Position numbers and translations under genes: made by a program
DNA from: Paenibacillaceae bacterium ZCTH02-B3
GTDB lineage: Bacteria > Bacillota > Bacilli > Paenibacillales > Paenibacillaceae
Length of the DNA stretch: 64,000 nucleotides
Assembly (NCBI GenBank): GCA_002159065.1
Contig: LZRV01000052.1
Coordinates: 1-64,000 of the forward strand
Direction: 5' to 3'
Part shown: one piece after another, positions 28,280 through 36,366 of the stretch
Position numbering within the stretch: the stretch's first letter is position 1
Layout: every line of letters starts with the position of its first letter
Notes under the pieces: model-generated
The model's input: the letters and a program-made list of their open reading frames with translations, nothing else
The model's database searches: none
What the model was told of the DNA's origin: nothing

Positions 28280-28332
28280 GTTTCGCCGCGGAACGGCTTC
28301 CGATTTTGTTTCGACGAGGAGGAGAGGGGCTC

Positions 28333-29592
28333 ATGAAACAAACCGCCCGGACGGTACGGCTGGAGGACATTCTGCAGGCCCACCGGGTGCTGCGGGATGT
28401 CATCGAGCCCACGCCGCTGCAGCACAACAAGGGGCTGTCGGAAAAATACGGATGCGAGGTGTTCCTGAAGCGGGAAGACCTGCAGGTGGTCCGCTCGTTC
28501 AAGATCCGCGGCGCCTATCACCTCATTTCGTCGATGCCGGCGGACGCGCGGAAGCGGGGCGTGGTGTGCGCCAGCGCGGGCAACCACGCCCAGGGCGTGG
28601 CCCATTCCTGCCGGGCGCTGGGCATTCCGGGCATCATCTTCATGCCCCTGACCACGCCGCGCCAGAAGGTCCGCCAGGTGACCCGGCTCGGCGGGGAACA
28701 GGTCGAGGTGCGCCTGGCGGGGGACACCTTCGACGACGCCTACGAGATGGCGGTGCGCTTCGCCGAATCGGAAAACCTGCCCTTCGTCCATCCGTTTGAC
28801 GATCCGATGATCGTCGCCGGCAACGGCAGCATCGGCAAGGAGATCCTCGACGCCGCGCCCGGGCCCGTCGACTTCCTGCTGGTGACGGTGGGCGGCGGGG
28901 GCCTCGCGGCGGGTATCGCCTCCTATGTGAAGGCGGTGAGCCCCTCCACCGTCGTGATCGGCCTGGAGCCGGAAGGTGCTCCGGCCATGCGGGAATCGCT
29001 GAAGGCGGGGGAAGTGGTCACGCTGGACGAAATCGACAAGTTCGTCGACGGGGCCGCGGTCCGCCGGGTCGGCCAGCTGACCTACGACATCTGCAGCAAA
29101 TTGCTCGATGAAGTGCTGCTGGTGCCGGAAGGGGCGGTGTGCTCCGCCATTCTGGAATTGTACAACGATCACGCCATCATCGCCGAACCCGCCGGCGCCA
29201 TGCCGGTGGCCGCCCTGTCCCTGCTCGGCGACCGGGTGCGCGGCAAGAACGTCGTCTGCCTGATCAGCGGCGGCAACAACGACGTGGACCGCATGCCCGA
29301 GATCAAGCTGCGCTCCCTCATCTACGAAGGCCTGAAACACTATTTCATGATCAGTTTCCCGCAACGGGCCGGCGCGCTGCGGGAATTCCTCGACGAGGTG
29401 CTCGGGCCGACGGACGACATCGTGCATTTCGAATACACGAAGAAGCATGACAAGGAGAACGGTCCCGCGCTGGTGGGCATCGAGCTGAAAAACCGGGAAG
29501 ACTACGAACCGCTCATCCGCCGCATGCGGCAGAAGGGCGTGCGCTTCGTGGAGCTGAACAAGGATCCTTTGCTCTACGAATTGCTCATCTGA
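28333..29592 (+). CDS. ilvA: Threonine ammonia-lyase (threonine dehydratase)
   Basis: The product is 419 aa. The PLP lysine lies in RSFKIRGAYHL, the glycine loop is VGGGGLAAGI, and the SAGNHAQGVAHS segment binds substrate. The C-terminal 85 residues form the short ACT-like regulatory domain (from KHYFMISFPQRAG), as in Bacillus IlvA (about 422 aa). It deaminates threonine to 2-oxobutanoate for isoleucine synthesis. The ATG follows GGAGAGGGG. No T-box leader is visible and it is not in an ilv-leu operon here. Confidence 0.93.
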   Translation: MKQTARTVRLEDILQAHRVLRDVIEPTPLQHNKGLSEKYGCEVFLKREDLQVVRSFKIRGAYHLISSMPADARKRGVVCASAGNHAQGVAHSCRALGIPGIIFMPLTTPRQKVRQVTRLGGEQVEVRLAGDTFDDAYEMAVRFAESENLPFVHPFDDPMIVAGNGSIGKEILDAAPGPVDFLLVTVGGGGLAAGIASYVKAVSPSTVVIGLEPEGAPAMRESLKAGEVVTLDEIDKFVDGAAVRRVGQLTYDICSKLLDEVLLVPEGAVCSAILELYNDHAIIAEPAGAMPVAALSLLGDRVRGKNVVCLISGGNNDVDRMPEIKLRSLIYEGLKHYFMISFPQRAGALREFLDEVLGPTDDIVHFEYTKKHDKENGPALVGIELKNREDYEPLIRRMRQKGVRFVELNKDPLLYELLI

Positions 29593-29596
29593 TTTT

Positions 29597-29625
29597 TTGA
29601 AACCGTCACCGATTTGAGTTAAAAT
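29597..29625 (+). promoter_or_regulatory. Sigma-A promoter of the MFS gene
   Basis: TTGAAA, 17-bp spacer, TAAAAT. It starts just after the ilvA stop codon. Confidence 0.65.
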
Positions 29626-29672
29626 ATGGAAAACAGACTCCCTTCCGGGATCAAATCCAAAGGGATGGAAGC

Positions 29673-30860
29673 GTGAAACAAACGCCGGTTTCGCTCTTTG
29701 CTCCGGGGATGCGGCGGATCGCCGCCGTCCTGTTCCAGGTCCAGGTCGTCCGCGGCGCGGTGCTCATCAGCTTTCTGCCGATTTTCGGCAAGAACGCCCT
29801 GGCACACAGCCTGGAGACGATCGGCGCGGCGATGGCCGCGCTTTTTTTGTCCGACACGTGCCTGAAGCTGGCCATCGGCTACCTGCTTGACCGTTTCTCC
29901 GCGGGGGTCGTCGTGCGGGCCGGGCTCGCCGCTTCCCTGGCCGGCCTGGCGGCAATGGGCTTTGCCGATCGGCCCTGGCTGTTCATCGTCGCCGCGGCGG
30001 TATATGGCGCGGGCGTCTCGCCCATCTGGATCGTGTGTCTCACCCGCGTCCGCCGGGAGAAACGCGCCACGCAAATGGGGCTCCTGTACACCGTCTGGCT
30101 GGCCGGACTCGGCGCGGGTCCCGTGGTCACCAACGCGCTGCTGGAAGCGAGCTACACGTGGACGTACGCTTTCCTCGTCGCGTGCTGCGCGCTGAATTGG
30201 GCGCTGGCGCACGGGCTGGGCGCGGACAGCATCGGGGGTGGGCTGCATGTTCCGTTCCGGGAACAGTGGCGGGAGATGCGAAGACGCCTTCAGGAAACGA
30301 GGCCGCTGCTTCCCGGCATGATTCTGCAGACGGCGACGGCCGCCATGCTGCTGCCCATCCTGCCGAGCTTCGCCGAGGTCCATCTGGGATTCACGCCGAG
30401 CCAGTATTCGCTCCTGCTCCTCATCGGCGGCGGCTGCACGGCGCTGGGCCTTGTGCCCATGGGAAGGCTGGCCGACCGGTTGGGGCCGAGGCGGTTTTTG
30501 ACCGCGGGATTCTTCGTGTTCGGGATGGCTCTGTACGCGCTCACGCTCCATCCCGTCCTGCCGCTGGCCCTCGTGTGCGCGCTGGCGCTCGGCCTTGCCT
30601 ACTCGGCCGTGCTCCCCGCGTGGAACGCGGTGCTGGCGGCGTACATTCCGCCCGCGCAGCGGGGGCTCGGATGGGGGATTTTTTCCACGGTGGAAGGCGT
30701 GGGCGGCATCTTCGGGCCGTATGTCGGCGGGCTGATCGCCACCCTGTGGGGCGAAGCGTTTCTGGTTGGCCTGGCGGGCGTGATTTTCAGCACCGTCGGG
30801 ATTTTGTACCTGGTTCTTCCCCTGCATCCGAGGGCGGAGATTGTTCCTCCCGGACGATGA
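29673..30860 (+). CDS. MFS transporter
   Basis: The product is 395 aa with about twelve hydrophobic helices. The conserved loop between helices 2 and 3 reads GYLLDRFSAGVVVRAGLAAS, and its second-half equivalent reads MGRLADRLGPRRFLTAG. It starts at a GTG after GGGATGGAAG. Substrate is unknown; the family size and arrangement fit a drug or sugar-efflux permease. It is monocistronic and converges on the aromatic acid exporter gene through a shared terminator. Confidence 0.85.
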   Translation: MKQTPVSLFAPGMRRIAAVLFQVQVVRGAVLISFLPIFGKNALAHSLETIGAAMAALFLSDTCLKLAIGYLLDRFSAGVVVRAGLAASLAGLAAMGFADRPWLFIVAAAVYGAGVSPIWIVCLTRVRREKRATQMGLLYTVWLAGLGAGPVVTNALLEASYTWTYAFLVACCALNWALAHGLGADSIGGGLHVPFREQWREMRRRLQETRPLLPGMILQTATAAMLLPILPSFAEVHLGFTPSQYSLLLLIGGGCTALGLVPMGRLADRLGPRRFLTAGFFVFGMALYALTLHPVLPLALVCALALGLAYSAVLPAWNAVLAAYIPPAQRGLGWGIFSTVEGVGGIFGPYVGGLIATLWGEAFLVGLAGVIFSTVGILYLVLPLHPRAEIVPPGR

Positions 30861-30985
30861 GGATGCGGGCGGTCCGGGACGATCCGGGGCGGGTGCCGGT
30901 ATGCCCGGCGTCCGGCGCACTCCGGTATATAGGAACGTCGGGCGGTCTGTCGAAGGCCGGGCCGCTGCGGAGTCCGGCAAAGCAA

Positions 30986-31021
30986 GGAAGCGTCCGGCTT
31001 GTCAGCCGGACGCTTCCGCTT
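30986..31021. terminator. Bidirectional terminator between convergent genes
   Basis: Fourteen-bp perfect arms GGAAGCGTCCGGCT / AGCCGGACGCTTCC with a TGTC loop. The right half overlaps the last codons of the minus-strand gene (stop at 31002-31004). A GCTTT run follows on the plus strand. Confidence 0.8.
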
Positions 31022-32069
31022 TGGCGGACGCAGCGTCGCTTCCCGCGCGCCGCCGCACCCGGTCCATCAGCCGGTCCAGCCGGCGGAGCTGCTCCTCATA
31101 GGCAAACAGGGCGGACGCCAGCGCAATCAGCCGGGCCCGCTCCGCGGGCGGCTGCCCTTCCGTCGTCCGGCTGAAAAAATCGACCAGCGCCGCCGCGGCT
31201 TCTTCCGGCGGCGCCGCGGCGCTTGTGCCCGGCCGCGTTTTTCCTTCCCATTTCCACATCAAATATTCGTGATATCCGCAAAGCACTTCGATCTGCCGCG
31301 CGGCAAGGCTTTCCGGCTTGCCCTCGGAGGGTGCGGCCACGGGGTGCCGGTCCGTCGCTTCAAGCAGGGCGGCGCCTTTCTCCAAGGCGGCCAGCATGCT
31401 TCGGTACACCGCCAGCAGCCGGGCGCGGCGCGCGCGGGCCCGTTTGCGCCACACCCGCTCCTCCGCCAGCAGCTGGAAGTTCTTCTCCAGCTTCAGGATC
31501 GCGTCCTGCAGCCGTTTCCGCTCGGCGCGGTAGACGGTCTCCCGCAGCTCGTGCATGACGGCGGCGCGCAACAGGCGCGCCAGGAGCTCCTGGGCTTCCC
31601 GGACCTGGCGGACGAACCGCGGGCGGTGCCGGGGCGGCGCGACGGCCACGTTGACCGCCAGCGCGGTGACGACGCCGGTGCCCAGGGCGGCCAGCCGTTC
31701 CAGGGCGACCATCCAGCCCAGGTCGCTGGATTCCATCAGGACGACGACGGTCACCAGCGCGAGGCCGATGGATTCTTCCATTTTCAATCGGATGCAAAGG
31801 GCGATGACCAGAATGCAAACGAGTCCGACGATCACCGGCGAGGTGCCGAGCAGCCAGGCGGCGGCCAGGGCCGCGGCGGCTCCCATCACGTTGCTTTGCA
31901 GCTGTTCCAGCACCTGCAGCCAGGAGCGGTAGATGGAAGGCTGGATGGTGAAAATGGCCGCGACGCCGGCGAGCAGCGGAGCTTCCAGGCCGATCAGCTT
32001 GCCGGCCCACAGGGCGACGGCGACGGCCACCCCGGTTTTCAGCACGCGGGCGCCGATGGTGAGTGTCAT
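31002..32069 (-). CDS. Aromatic acid exporter family protein (ArAE/DUF939-like)
   Basis: The product is 355 aa. Four to five membrane helices occupy the first 150 residues, including LIGLEAPLLAGVAAIFTIQP and the QSNVMGAAAALAAAWLLG repeat typical of ArAE_1/FUSC domains. A long cytoplasmic coiled-coil-rich region follows (about 160-345). Relatives such as Bacillus YqjA have this layout. Exports aromatic acids in other bacteria; substrate here is unknown. The next gene on the strand, a kinase, ends 25 bp upstream. Confidence 0.82.
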   Translation of the reverse strand: MTLTIGARVLKTGVAVAVALWAGKLIGLEAPLLAGVAAIFTIQPSIYRSWLQVLEQLQSNVMGAAAALAAAWLLGTSPVIVGLVCILVIALCIRLKMEESIGLALVTVVVLMESSDLGWMVALERLAALGTGVVTALAVNVAVAPPRHRPRFVRQVREAQELLARLLRAAVMHELRETVYRAERKRLQDAILKLEKNFQLLAEERVWRKRARARRARLLAVYRSMLAALEKGAALLEATDRHPVAAPSEGKPESLAARQIEVLCGYHEYLMWKWEGKTRPGTSAAAPPEEAAAALVDFFSRTTEGQPPAERARLIALASALFAYEEQLRRLDRLMDRVRRRAGSDAASAKAEASG

Positions 32070-32093
32070 GCGATGTTCTCCCTTCCGCTTCCG

Positions 32094-33896
32094 TCAAGCC
32101 GGCCTGAGCCCGCTTTCGGCGTCCGCCATCCGTTCCGAAGGCGCCCCGTCGTCTTCCGGGCAGCGGTACGGAAACCGGATCTCGAACGTCGCTCCTTCTC
32201 CCGGCTTGCTGTACACCTGAATGTTGCCCTGATGGTTGTCGACGATTTTGTAGCTCACCATGAGACCGAGACCTGTCCCTTTCTCCTTCGTTGTGTAAAA
32301 CGGCTGCCCGATCTTGGCGATCTGGTCCTCGCTGATGCCGGGTCCCTGGTCGCTGATCCGGACGAGGACGTGGTCGCCGTCCCGTGACAGGGAAATCCGG
32401 ATGATGCCCCCGTCTTTCATCGCCTCGATGGCGTTTTTGATGATATTGATGAACACCTGCTTGATTTGGGTGCTGACCCCGTAGACCCAAAGCGGGTCCG
32501 GGCCGGTTTCGGTTTCGATGGTGATGTTGTGCAGGATCGCCTGCGATTCCAGGAGGGTCATCGTTTCCTGGATGACGTTGCGCACGTCCAGGTGCGTCAG
32601 ATCATACGCCTGCGGCTTGGAGAGCATGAGCAGCTCGCTGACGATGTCCGAGATGCGGTCCAGCTCCGAGTGCATAATCTCGAAATAGGCCGTCTTGTAA
32701 GCCTTGCCGGAGGCGAGCAGCTGCAGGAAGCCCTTGATCGCCGTGAGCGGGTTGCGGATTTCGTGGGCGATCCCGGCGGCCAGCTGCCCCGCCACATACA
32801 GTTTCTCCGAGTTGATCAGCAGTTCCTCGTTTTTCTTGCGTTCCGAGATGTCGCGGATGATCATCTGCACGACCGGCTCGTTGTCCAGCAGCATGTAGGT
32901 CGCAACCACTTCCGTGTCGATGAGGTTGCCCTGCAGGGTGTACCACTGCTGTTCCAGCGGTCCGCTGCTGCCGGTCTTCGAAAGGTTGTTCAGGCGTTCC
33001 CGGACGGCTTCGTGCTGCGATTCCGGAATGAACTGATAGATGGATTTGCCCAGCAGGTCCTTTTCGGTTTCCGCTTCGAACAGGCGGACGCCCGCCCGGT
33101 TGACGAACATCCACGCGTTCTTTTTGACGATGGCGATGGTGTCCAGCGAATTTTTCACCACGGCGCGGTACCGTTCGTCCATCTGGGTGAGGCGCCGGTC
33201 GATGTACCAGATGACCATGGTGGAAAACAGGATCAGCAGGGCGCAAAAGCCGACGAAAACGCCGAACAGTTCCATGTTCATGCGCCAGGATTCCGCGAAG
33301 GAGGCGGTGTCGGCCGCCTCCCGCATGGCGCGCACGCCGGAAAGATGCGCCCCCATGAGGGTGATGCCGAGAACCCATCCGGCGGGCCAGCGGGTTTTGA
33401 TGCGGGGATTTTCCGCCAGCACCAGCGCTCCGTAAACGCCGGCGAGCAGGATGAGAACGGACAGGATGAAAGGTCCCGGTTTCAGGTTGAAACCGGCCGC
33501 GTCCAGCCCCGGCGTCCAGAGATAGGTGGGAAGGGCGATGCCGGCGGCCAGGATCAGGCTGCCCAAAGGCAGCCGGTTGGGATAGGCTTCGGGCATCATC
33601 AGCATGACAAAGGTCAGCAGAGCCAGCAATACGGCGGACAGCGACACCAGAAGAAAGGTCCAATCGACGCGGAGGGGCAGGTGCAGCGCCATGGTCGTCA
33701 TGAAATGCTTCGAAAGCAGGCCGATGCCAAAGACAAAGACCCCTCCGGCCAGCCAGAAGAACCGGAAGGTTTTGTTCGTGCGCCGCAGATTGCGGATGAA
33801 ATTGAACATCGTGTATGACGCAAGAACCGAGATCACCAGGGCGATGAGCAGCAAAAAAAGGGACCACCAGTCCATCGGCCAGATCGACATGGACAT
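32094..33896 (-). CDS. Sporulation-type sensor histidine kinase with degenerate MHYT-like membrane domain
   Basis: The product is about 600 aa. Seven hydrophobic segments fill the first 230 residues and contain weak MHYT-like repeats (SKHFMTTM and GAHLSGVRAM). A PAS domain (about 240-355) is followed by the HisKA motif with the acceptor His near residue 378 in AGIAHEIRNPLTAIKGFLQL, the form found in KinA-KinE sporulation kinases. The HATPase motifs are NIIKNAIEAM, DQGPGI and GTGLGLMVSYKI. No response regulator is adjacent, as expected for an orphan kinase of the Spo0A phosphorelay (inference). GTG at 33899 is an alternative start one codon earlier; the Shine-Dalgarno is weak. Confidence 0.88.
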   Translation of the reverse strand: MSMSIWPMDWWSLFLLLIALVISVLASYTMFNFIRNLRRTNKTFRFFWLAGGVFVFGIGLLSKHFMTTMALHLPLRVDWTFLLVSLSAVLLALLTFVMLMMPEAYPNRLPLGSLILAAGIALPTYLWTPGLDAAGFNLKPGPFILSVLILLAGVYGALVLAENPRIKTRWPAGWVLGITLMGAHLSGVRAMREAADTASFAESWRMNMELFGVFVGFCALLILFSTMVIWYIDRRLTQMDERYRAVVKNSLDTIAIVKKNAWMFVNRAGVRLFEAETEKDLLGKSIYQFIPESQHEAVRERLNNLSKTGSSGPLEQQWYTLQGNLIDTEVVATYMLLDNEPVVQMIIRDISERKKNEELLINSEKLYVAGQLAAGIAHEIRNPLTAIKGFLQLLASGKAYKTAYFEIMHSELDRISDIVSELLMLSKPQAYDLTHLDVRNVIQETMTLLESQAILHNITIETETGPDPLWVYGVSTQIKQVFINIIKNAIEAMKDGGIIRISLSRDGDHVLVRISDQGPGISEDQIAKIGQPFYTTKEKGTGLGLMVSYKIVDNHQGNIQVYSKPGEGATFEIRFPYRCPEDDGAPSERMADAESGLRPA

Positions 33897-34050
33897 CACC
33901 CGTCAAGCCGCGGAAAACGAAAGTTCCGGCGGATAACTTCGCAGGCCTCTTATTCTTTCCATGCCGAACGGTGAAAATCCTTTTTTTGGGACATGAAGAA
34001 AGCGCGACCCCCTGATCAAGCCGGAGACCGCGCTGGGAAAAAATATGTAG

Positions 34051-34126
34051 TGGTGCTGATGGAGGGACTTGAACCCCCGGCCCGCGCATTACGAATGCGC
34101 TGCTCTACCAGCTGAGCTACATCAGC
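34051..34126 (-). tRNA. tRNA-Thr (anticodon CGT), CCA encoded
   Basis: The minus-strand sequence starts GCTGATGTAGCTCAGCTGG and ends CATCAGCACCA. Acceptor arms GCTGATG and CATCAGC pair perfectly. The anticodon stem is GCGCA/TGCGC with loop TTCGTAA, so the anticodon is CGT (Thr). The T arm contains GGTTCAAGTCC. The 3' CCA is encoded. Confidence 0.96.
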
Positions 34127-34141
34127 GGACACACGTATTAT

Positions 34142-34170
34142 AATATAGAGGCATTTGCGTCCAAAGTCAA
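34142..34170 (-). promoter_or_regulatory. Promoter of tRNA-Thr
   Basis: On the minus strand: TTGACT, 17-bp spacer, TATATT, followed by TATAAT. It sits 16 bp before the tRNA 5' end. Confidence 0.75.
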
Positions 34171-34325
34171 GGGGATGCCGCAAAATTCCGCCCCCGGAAG
34201 CCGGAGGAAAGGGCGCCGAAGTCACCAAAACGACACAAATTGGGAACGGGGGCCGATTGAAGGGGCATGCGCTTTTCGATATAATGTTGACCGATGGAAA
34301 TTGGGAATTTTTCAAACGTCTGTTT

Positions 34326-34340
34326 TAGAAAGCGTTTACA
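34326..34340 (+). promoter_or_regulatory. cre-like site before the FHA gene
   Basis: TAGAAAGCGTTTACA differs from the CcpA-binding consensus WTGNAANCGNWNNCW at a single position. It lies about 20 bp before the likely start codon, where binding would repress. One chance match of this kind is not proof. Confidence 0.4.
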
Positions 34341-34361
34341 AATATGACGGAGGTGTCAGCG

Positions 34362-34976
34362 TTGGTTGCGATCGTTCCCCTGGCTGCCCAATGGGCGACG
34401 GGCGATCTGCCGATGGCGGCGGCGCTTCTCATTGGCGTGGCGGTGGCTGCGGTCGCGGTCGCGGCTTTCCTGAGGCTGACACGAAGCGCCCGTCGGACGG
34501 CGATCGGGGAAGAGGGGCGAGACTCCCCGGCCGTGATCGATCCGGATCAAGATGTCGCATTGGAGCGGGAGTCCGCCCTGGAGAAAACCATTCCCCTTCG
34601 CGCCCTGTCGGTGGACTTGCCGCGGGAGGAGGGTTCCGGCGGCGGACGCGGGGAACCGCAGCTGTTCTGCCTGTCGGGGGACTTCTCCGGACGCAGGTTC
34701 CGCGTCGGCGAGCAGCCGTTGTCCCTGGGAAGGGATCCGACGCAGTGCTCCCTGGTGTTCCGGACGGACGCCGCGGAGATCAGCCGCAAGCACTGTTCCC
34801 TTTCCTATCATAAAGGCAAAGGGATTTTCCTGCTCCTCGACCACGGCTCGTCGAACGGGACCTACCTGCGCGACGGCCGGCGGCTGGAACCGCACAAGGT
34901 GTATGAACTCCGGCCGGGCGACCGGTTCTTCCTTTCCGGCAACCGGCACGAGTTCGAAGTTCGCATTGTGGAATGA
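34362..34976 (+). CDS. FHA-domain protein with N-terminal membrane segment
   Basis: The product is about 204 aa. The start is most likely a TTG at 34362, because GGAGGTG lies 6 nt upstream; the in-frame ATG at 34344 overlaps that site. One hydrophobic segment covers about residues 3-40. The FHA domain (about residues 97-200) has the landmarks PLSLGRDP, ISRKHCSL, and GSSNGTYLRDGRRL, the canonical phosphothreonine-binding residues (GR, S-x-x-H, NG). It may report on a Ser/Thr kinase, but no kinase gene is near. A small gene follows 81 bp downstream. Confidence 0.85.
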   Translation: MVAIVPLAAQWATGDLPMAAALLIGVAVAAVAVAAFLRLTRSARRTAIGEEGRDSPAVIDPDQDVALERESALEKTIPLRALSVDLPREEGSGGGRGEPQLFCLSGDFSGRRFRVGEQPLSLGRDPTQCSLVFRTDAAEISRKHCSLSYHKGKGIFLLLDHGSSNGTYLRDGRRLEPHKVYELRPGDRFFLSGNRHEFEVRIVE

Positions 34977-35057
34977 GCCGGCGTTTGTGTTATAATGGCG
35001 GAAAGCGATCAATTTCAAAACGCTGCGGAACGCGTTTCCGCCGGGAGGGGTTCACCC

Positions 35058-35246
35058 ATGGCAAAACGCAGCCACAACGAGGTGCAGGAAAGCCTGCTGG
35101 AACTGACGCGCATCTTCCGGCCTAAGGACCCGCGCAAGTTCGTCCGGGACTACATCCGGAAATACCGGATCACCGGAGGATACGAAGACGAGCTGACCCT
35201 GATGGTGGAGCGCGAGCTGAACCGCCTCAATTCCAACGCGACGTAA
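35058..35246 (+). CDS. Small conserved-looking protein of unknown function
   Basis: The product is 62 aa. The start is the ATG 7 nt after GGGAGGGG, giving MAKRSHNEVQ; the longer frame beginning at 34995 lacks a ribosome site. It is highly charged with a helical look and the segment KFVRDYIRKYRITGGYEDEL, and has no membrane segment or cysteine. A terminator lies directly after it. Similar short proteins occur in related Bacillota in my recollection, but I cannot name a function. Confidence 0.75.
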   Translation: MAKRSHNEVQESLLELTRIFRPKDPRKFVRDYIRKYRITGGYEDELTLMVERELNRLNSNAT

Positions 35247-35252
35247 AAAGGA

Positions 35253-35284
35253 AACCGGCCAGGGACACAGGTTCCCGGCCGGTT
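35253..35284 (+). terminator. Rho-independent terminator
   Basis: AACCGGCC(A)GGGA against TTCCCGGCCGGTT with a CACAGG loop and CGTTTGTTT behind it. It separates the small gene from the convergent lipoprotein gene. Confidence 0.8.
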
Positions 35285-35300
35285 CGTTTGTTTCGGCGGT

Positions 35301-36026
35301 TCATTGCGGCTTGCGGTTCGGAGGAACCGGGATTTCCGTTCCGCCGGCGAAGACGTATTTCACCAGCTTGTTGAATTCGGGCACCAGCGGCGCCAAAGGC
35401 TTGCCGGCCCAGTCCGCCTTGGCGTATTCCACCAGCTGGTTGACGAATTCGCGGTTGGCGGAGATGTGCACTTCGCGCACGTTCGGATGGCGCCTGCGGA
35501 TCGTATCGCCGATCACCTGGCGGAGTTCGGGCGACAGGTCCGAGATCCGGCGGTGGGTGAAAAAGGAGTTGTACGGCGTGGCCATCTCGCGGTTGTTCCA
35601 GGTGCTGTCCCCGTTGTCCACGTTGTAGACGCCCTCCGTGGTGCCGGTGTTGTCCTGCTCGAAGGTGTCGGTGCCGCCGCGGGATTTGGTGCCGGAGGCC
35701 GACCAGTCCGTCAGCAGCCCGACGTACGCGTTCCTGTCGGTCAGCATGACGATGGCGCCGGCGACGCCGGGCAGGCGGGACACTTCGTAGGAAAGTTTGG
35801 GGCTGTAAACGAAATATCGGTTGTCATGCCGGCCTTTCTCCGAATTCGCCGAGGCCTTCGGTCCGTGGGAAACGGGACGGGACATCTTCAGATCGCCCGG
35901 CTCGCGGCTTCCGTAATCATAGTTGCTTTTCTGGAAATATTCCGTATAATTGCAACCCCCCAATGCGACGGCGGCGGCGATGACGGCGGCGGCCGCTCCA
36001 GCGCGTCCGCGGCGAAACGCGTTCAT
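35301..36026 (-). CDS. YhcN/YlaJ-family sporulation lipoprotein
   Basis: The product is 241 aa. Lipoprotein signal peptide with lipobox VALGGC (Cys at about residue 24). The C-terminal portion has the YhcN/YlaJ pattern: AIVMLTDRNAYVGLLTD, LSPELRQVIGDTIRRRHPNV and VHISANREFVNQLVEYA. Family members are forespore or germination-related lipoproteins. I set the start at 36026 (GAGGTG upstream at 8 nt); the frame continues 14 codons further. The gap 36027-36366 to ctaC contains one sigma-A promoter for the oxidase operon and AT-rich sequence, and no gene. Confidence 0.85.
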   Translation of the reverse strand: MNAFRRGRAGAAAAVIAAAVALGGCNYTEYFQKSNYDYGSREPGDLKMSRPVSHGPKASANSEKGRHDNRYFVYSPKLSYEVSRLPGVAGAIVMLTDRNAYVGLLTDWSASGTKSRGGTDTFEQDNTGTTEGVYNVDNGDSTWNNREMATPYNSFFTHRRISDLSPELRQVIGDTIRRRHPNVREVHISANREFVNQLVEYAKADWAGKPLAPLVPEFNKLVKYVFAGGTEIPVPPNRKPQ

Positions 36027-36275
36027 GGCGTCAGCACCTCTTTTTTCTTCGGGTGTGATTTTTGTCACTTAGTGTGCGCCGCGGATATGGATAATATGAA
36101 GGAAAAGCCATACATAAAAAGAGGCGGCGGTGGCAATAAATGAAGAACAGGTTCGGGAAGCGTCCGGTAAGCGTTTGCACAGGGGGGTTCCGGCGGGACG
36201 CGAAAATCCCGAAATCCCTTCATGCGAAAGGCGTTTGACGAAAAAGGTAACATTTTGTGAACTCCCCCGCAATCG

Positions 36276-36305
36276 TTGACAAATCAATGTGACAAAACTT
36301 ATGAT
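36276..36305 (+). promoter_or_regulatory. Promoter of the caa3 oxidase operon
   Basis: TTGACA, 18-bp spacer, TATGAT. It lies 61 bp before the ctaC start codon. The spacer contains TGTGACAAAAC, which vaguely recalls an Fnr half-site, too weak to call. Confidence 0.7.
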
Positions 36306-36366
36306 TTGAAAAGAATTGTGCAGAGGCGACGGTACGGACAACTGTGGAAACGGAGTTGATCGTGGA

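Noticed and set aside
28211-28332. T-box or attenuator before ilvA
   Set aside because: Only a plain terminator belonging to the upstream gene is present; no T-box sequence or specifier loop seen.
34016-34315. Minus-strand reading frame containing DVAQLVEQRIRNARAGGSSPS
   Set aside because: This is the well-known artefact of translating a tRNA gene; it covers tRNA-Thr.
36282-36305. Fnr or ResD site in the cta promoter
   Set aside because: TGTGACAAAAC resembles a half-site only; the second half is missing.
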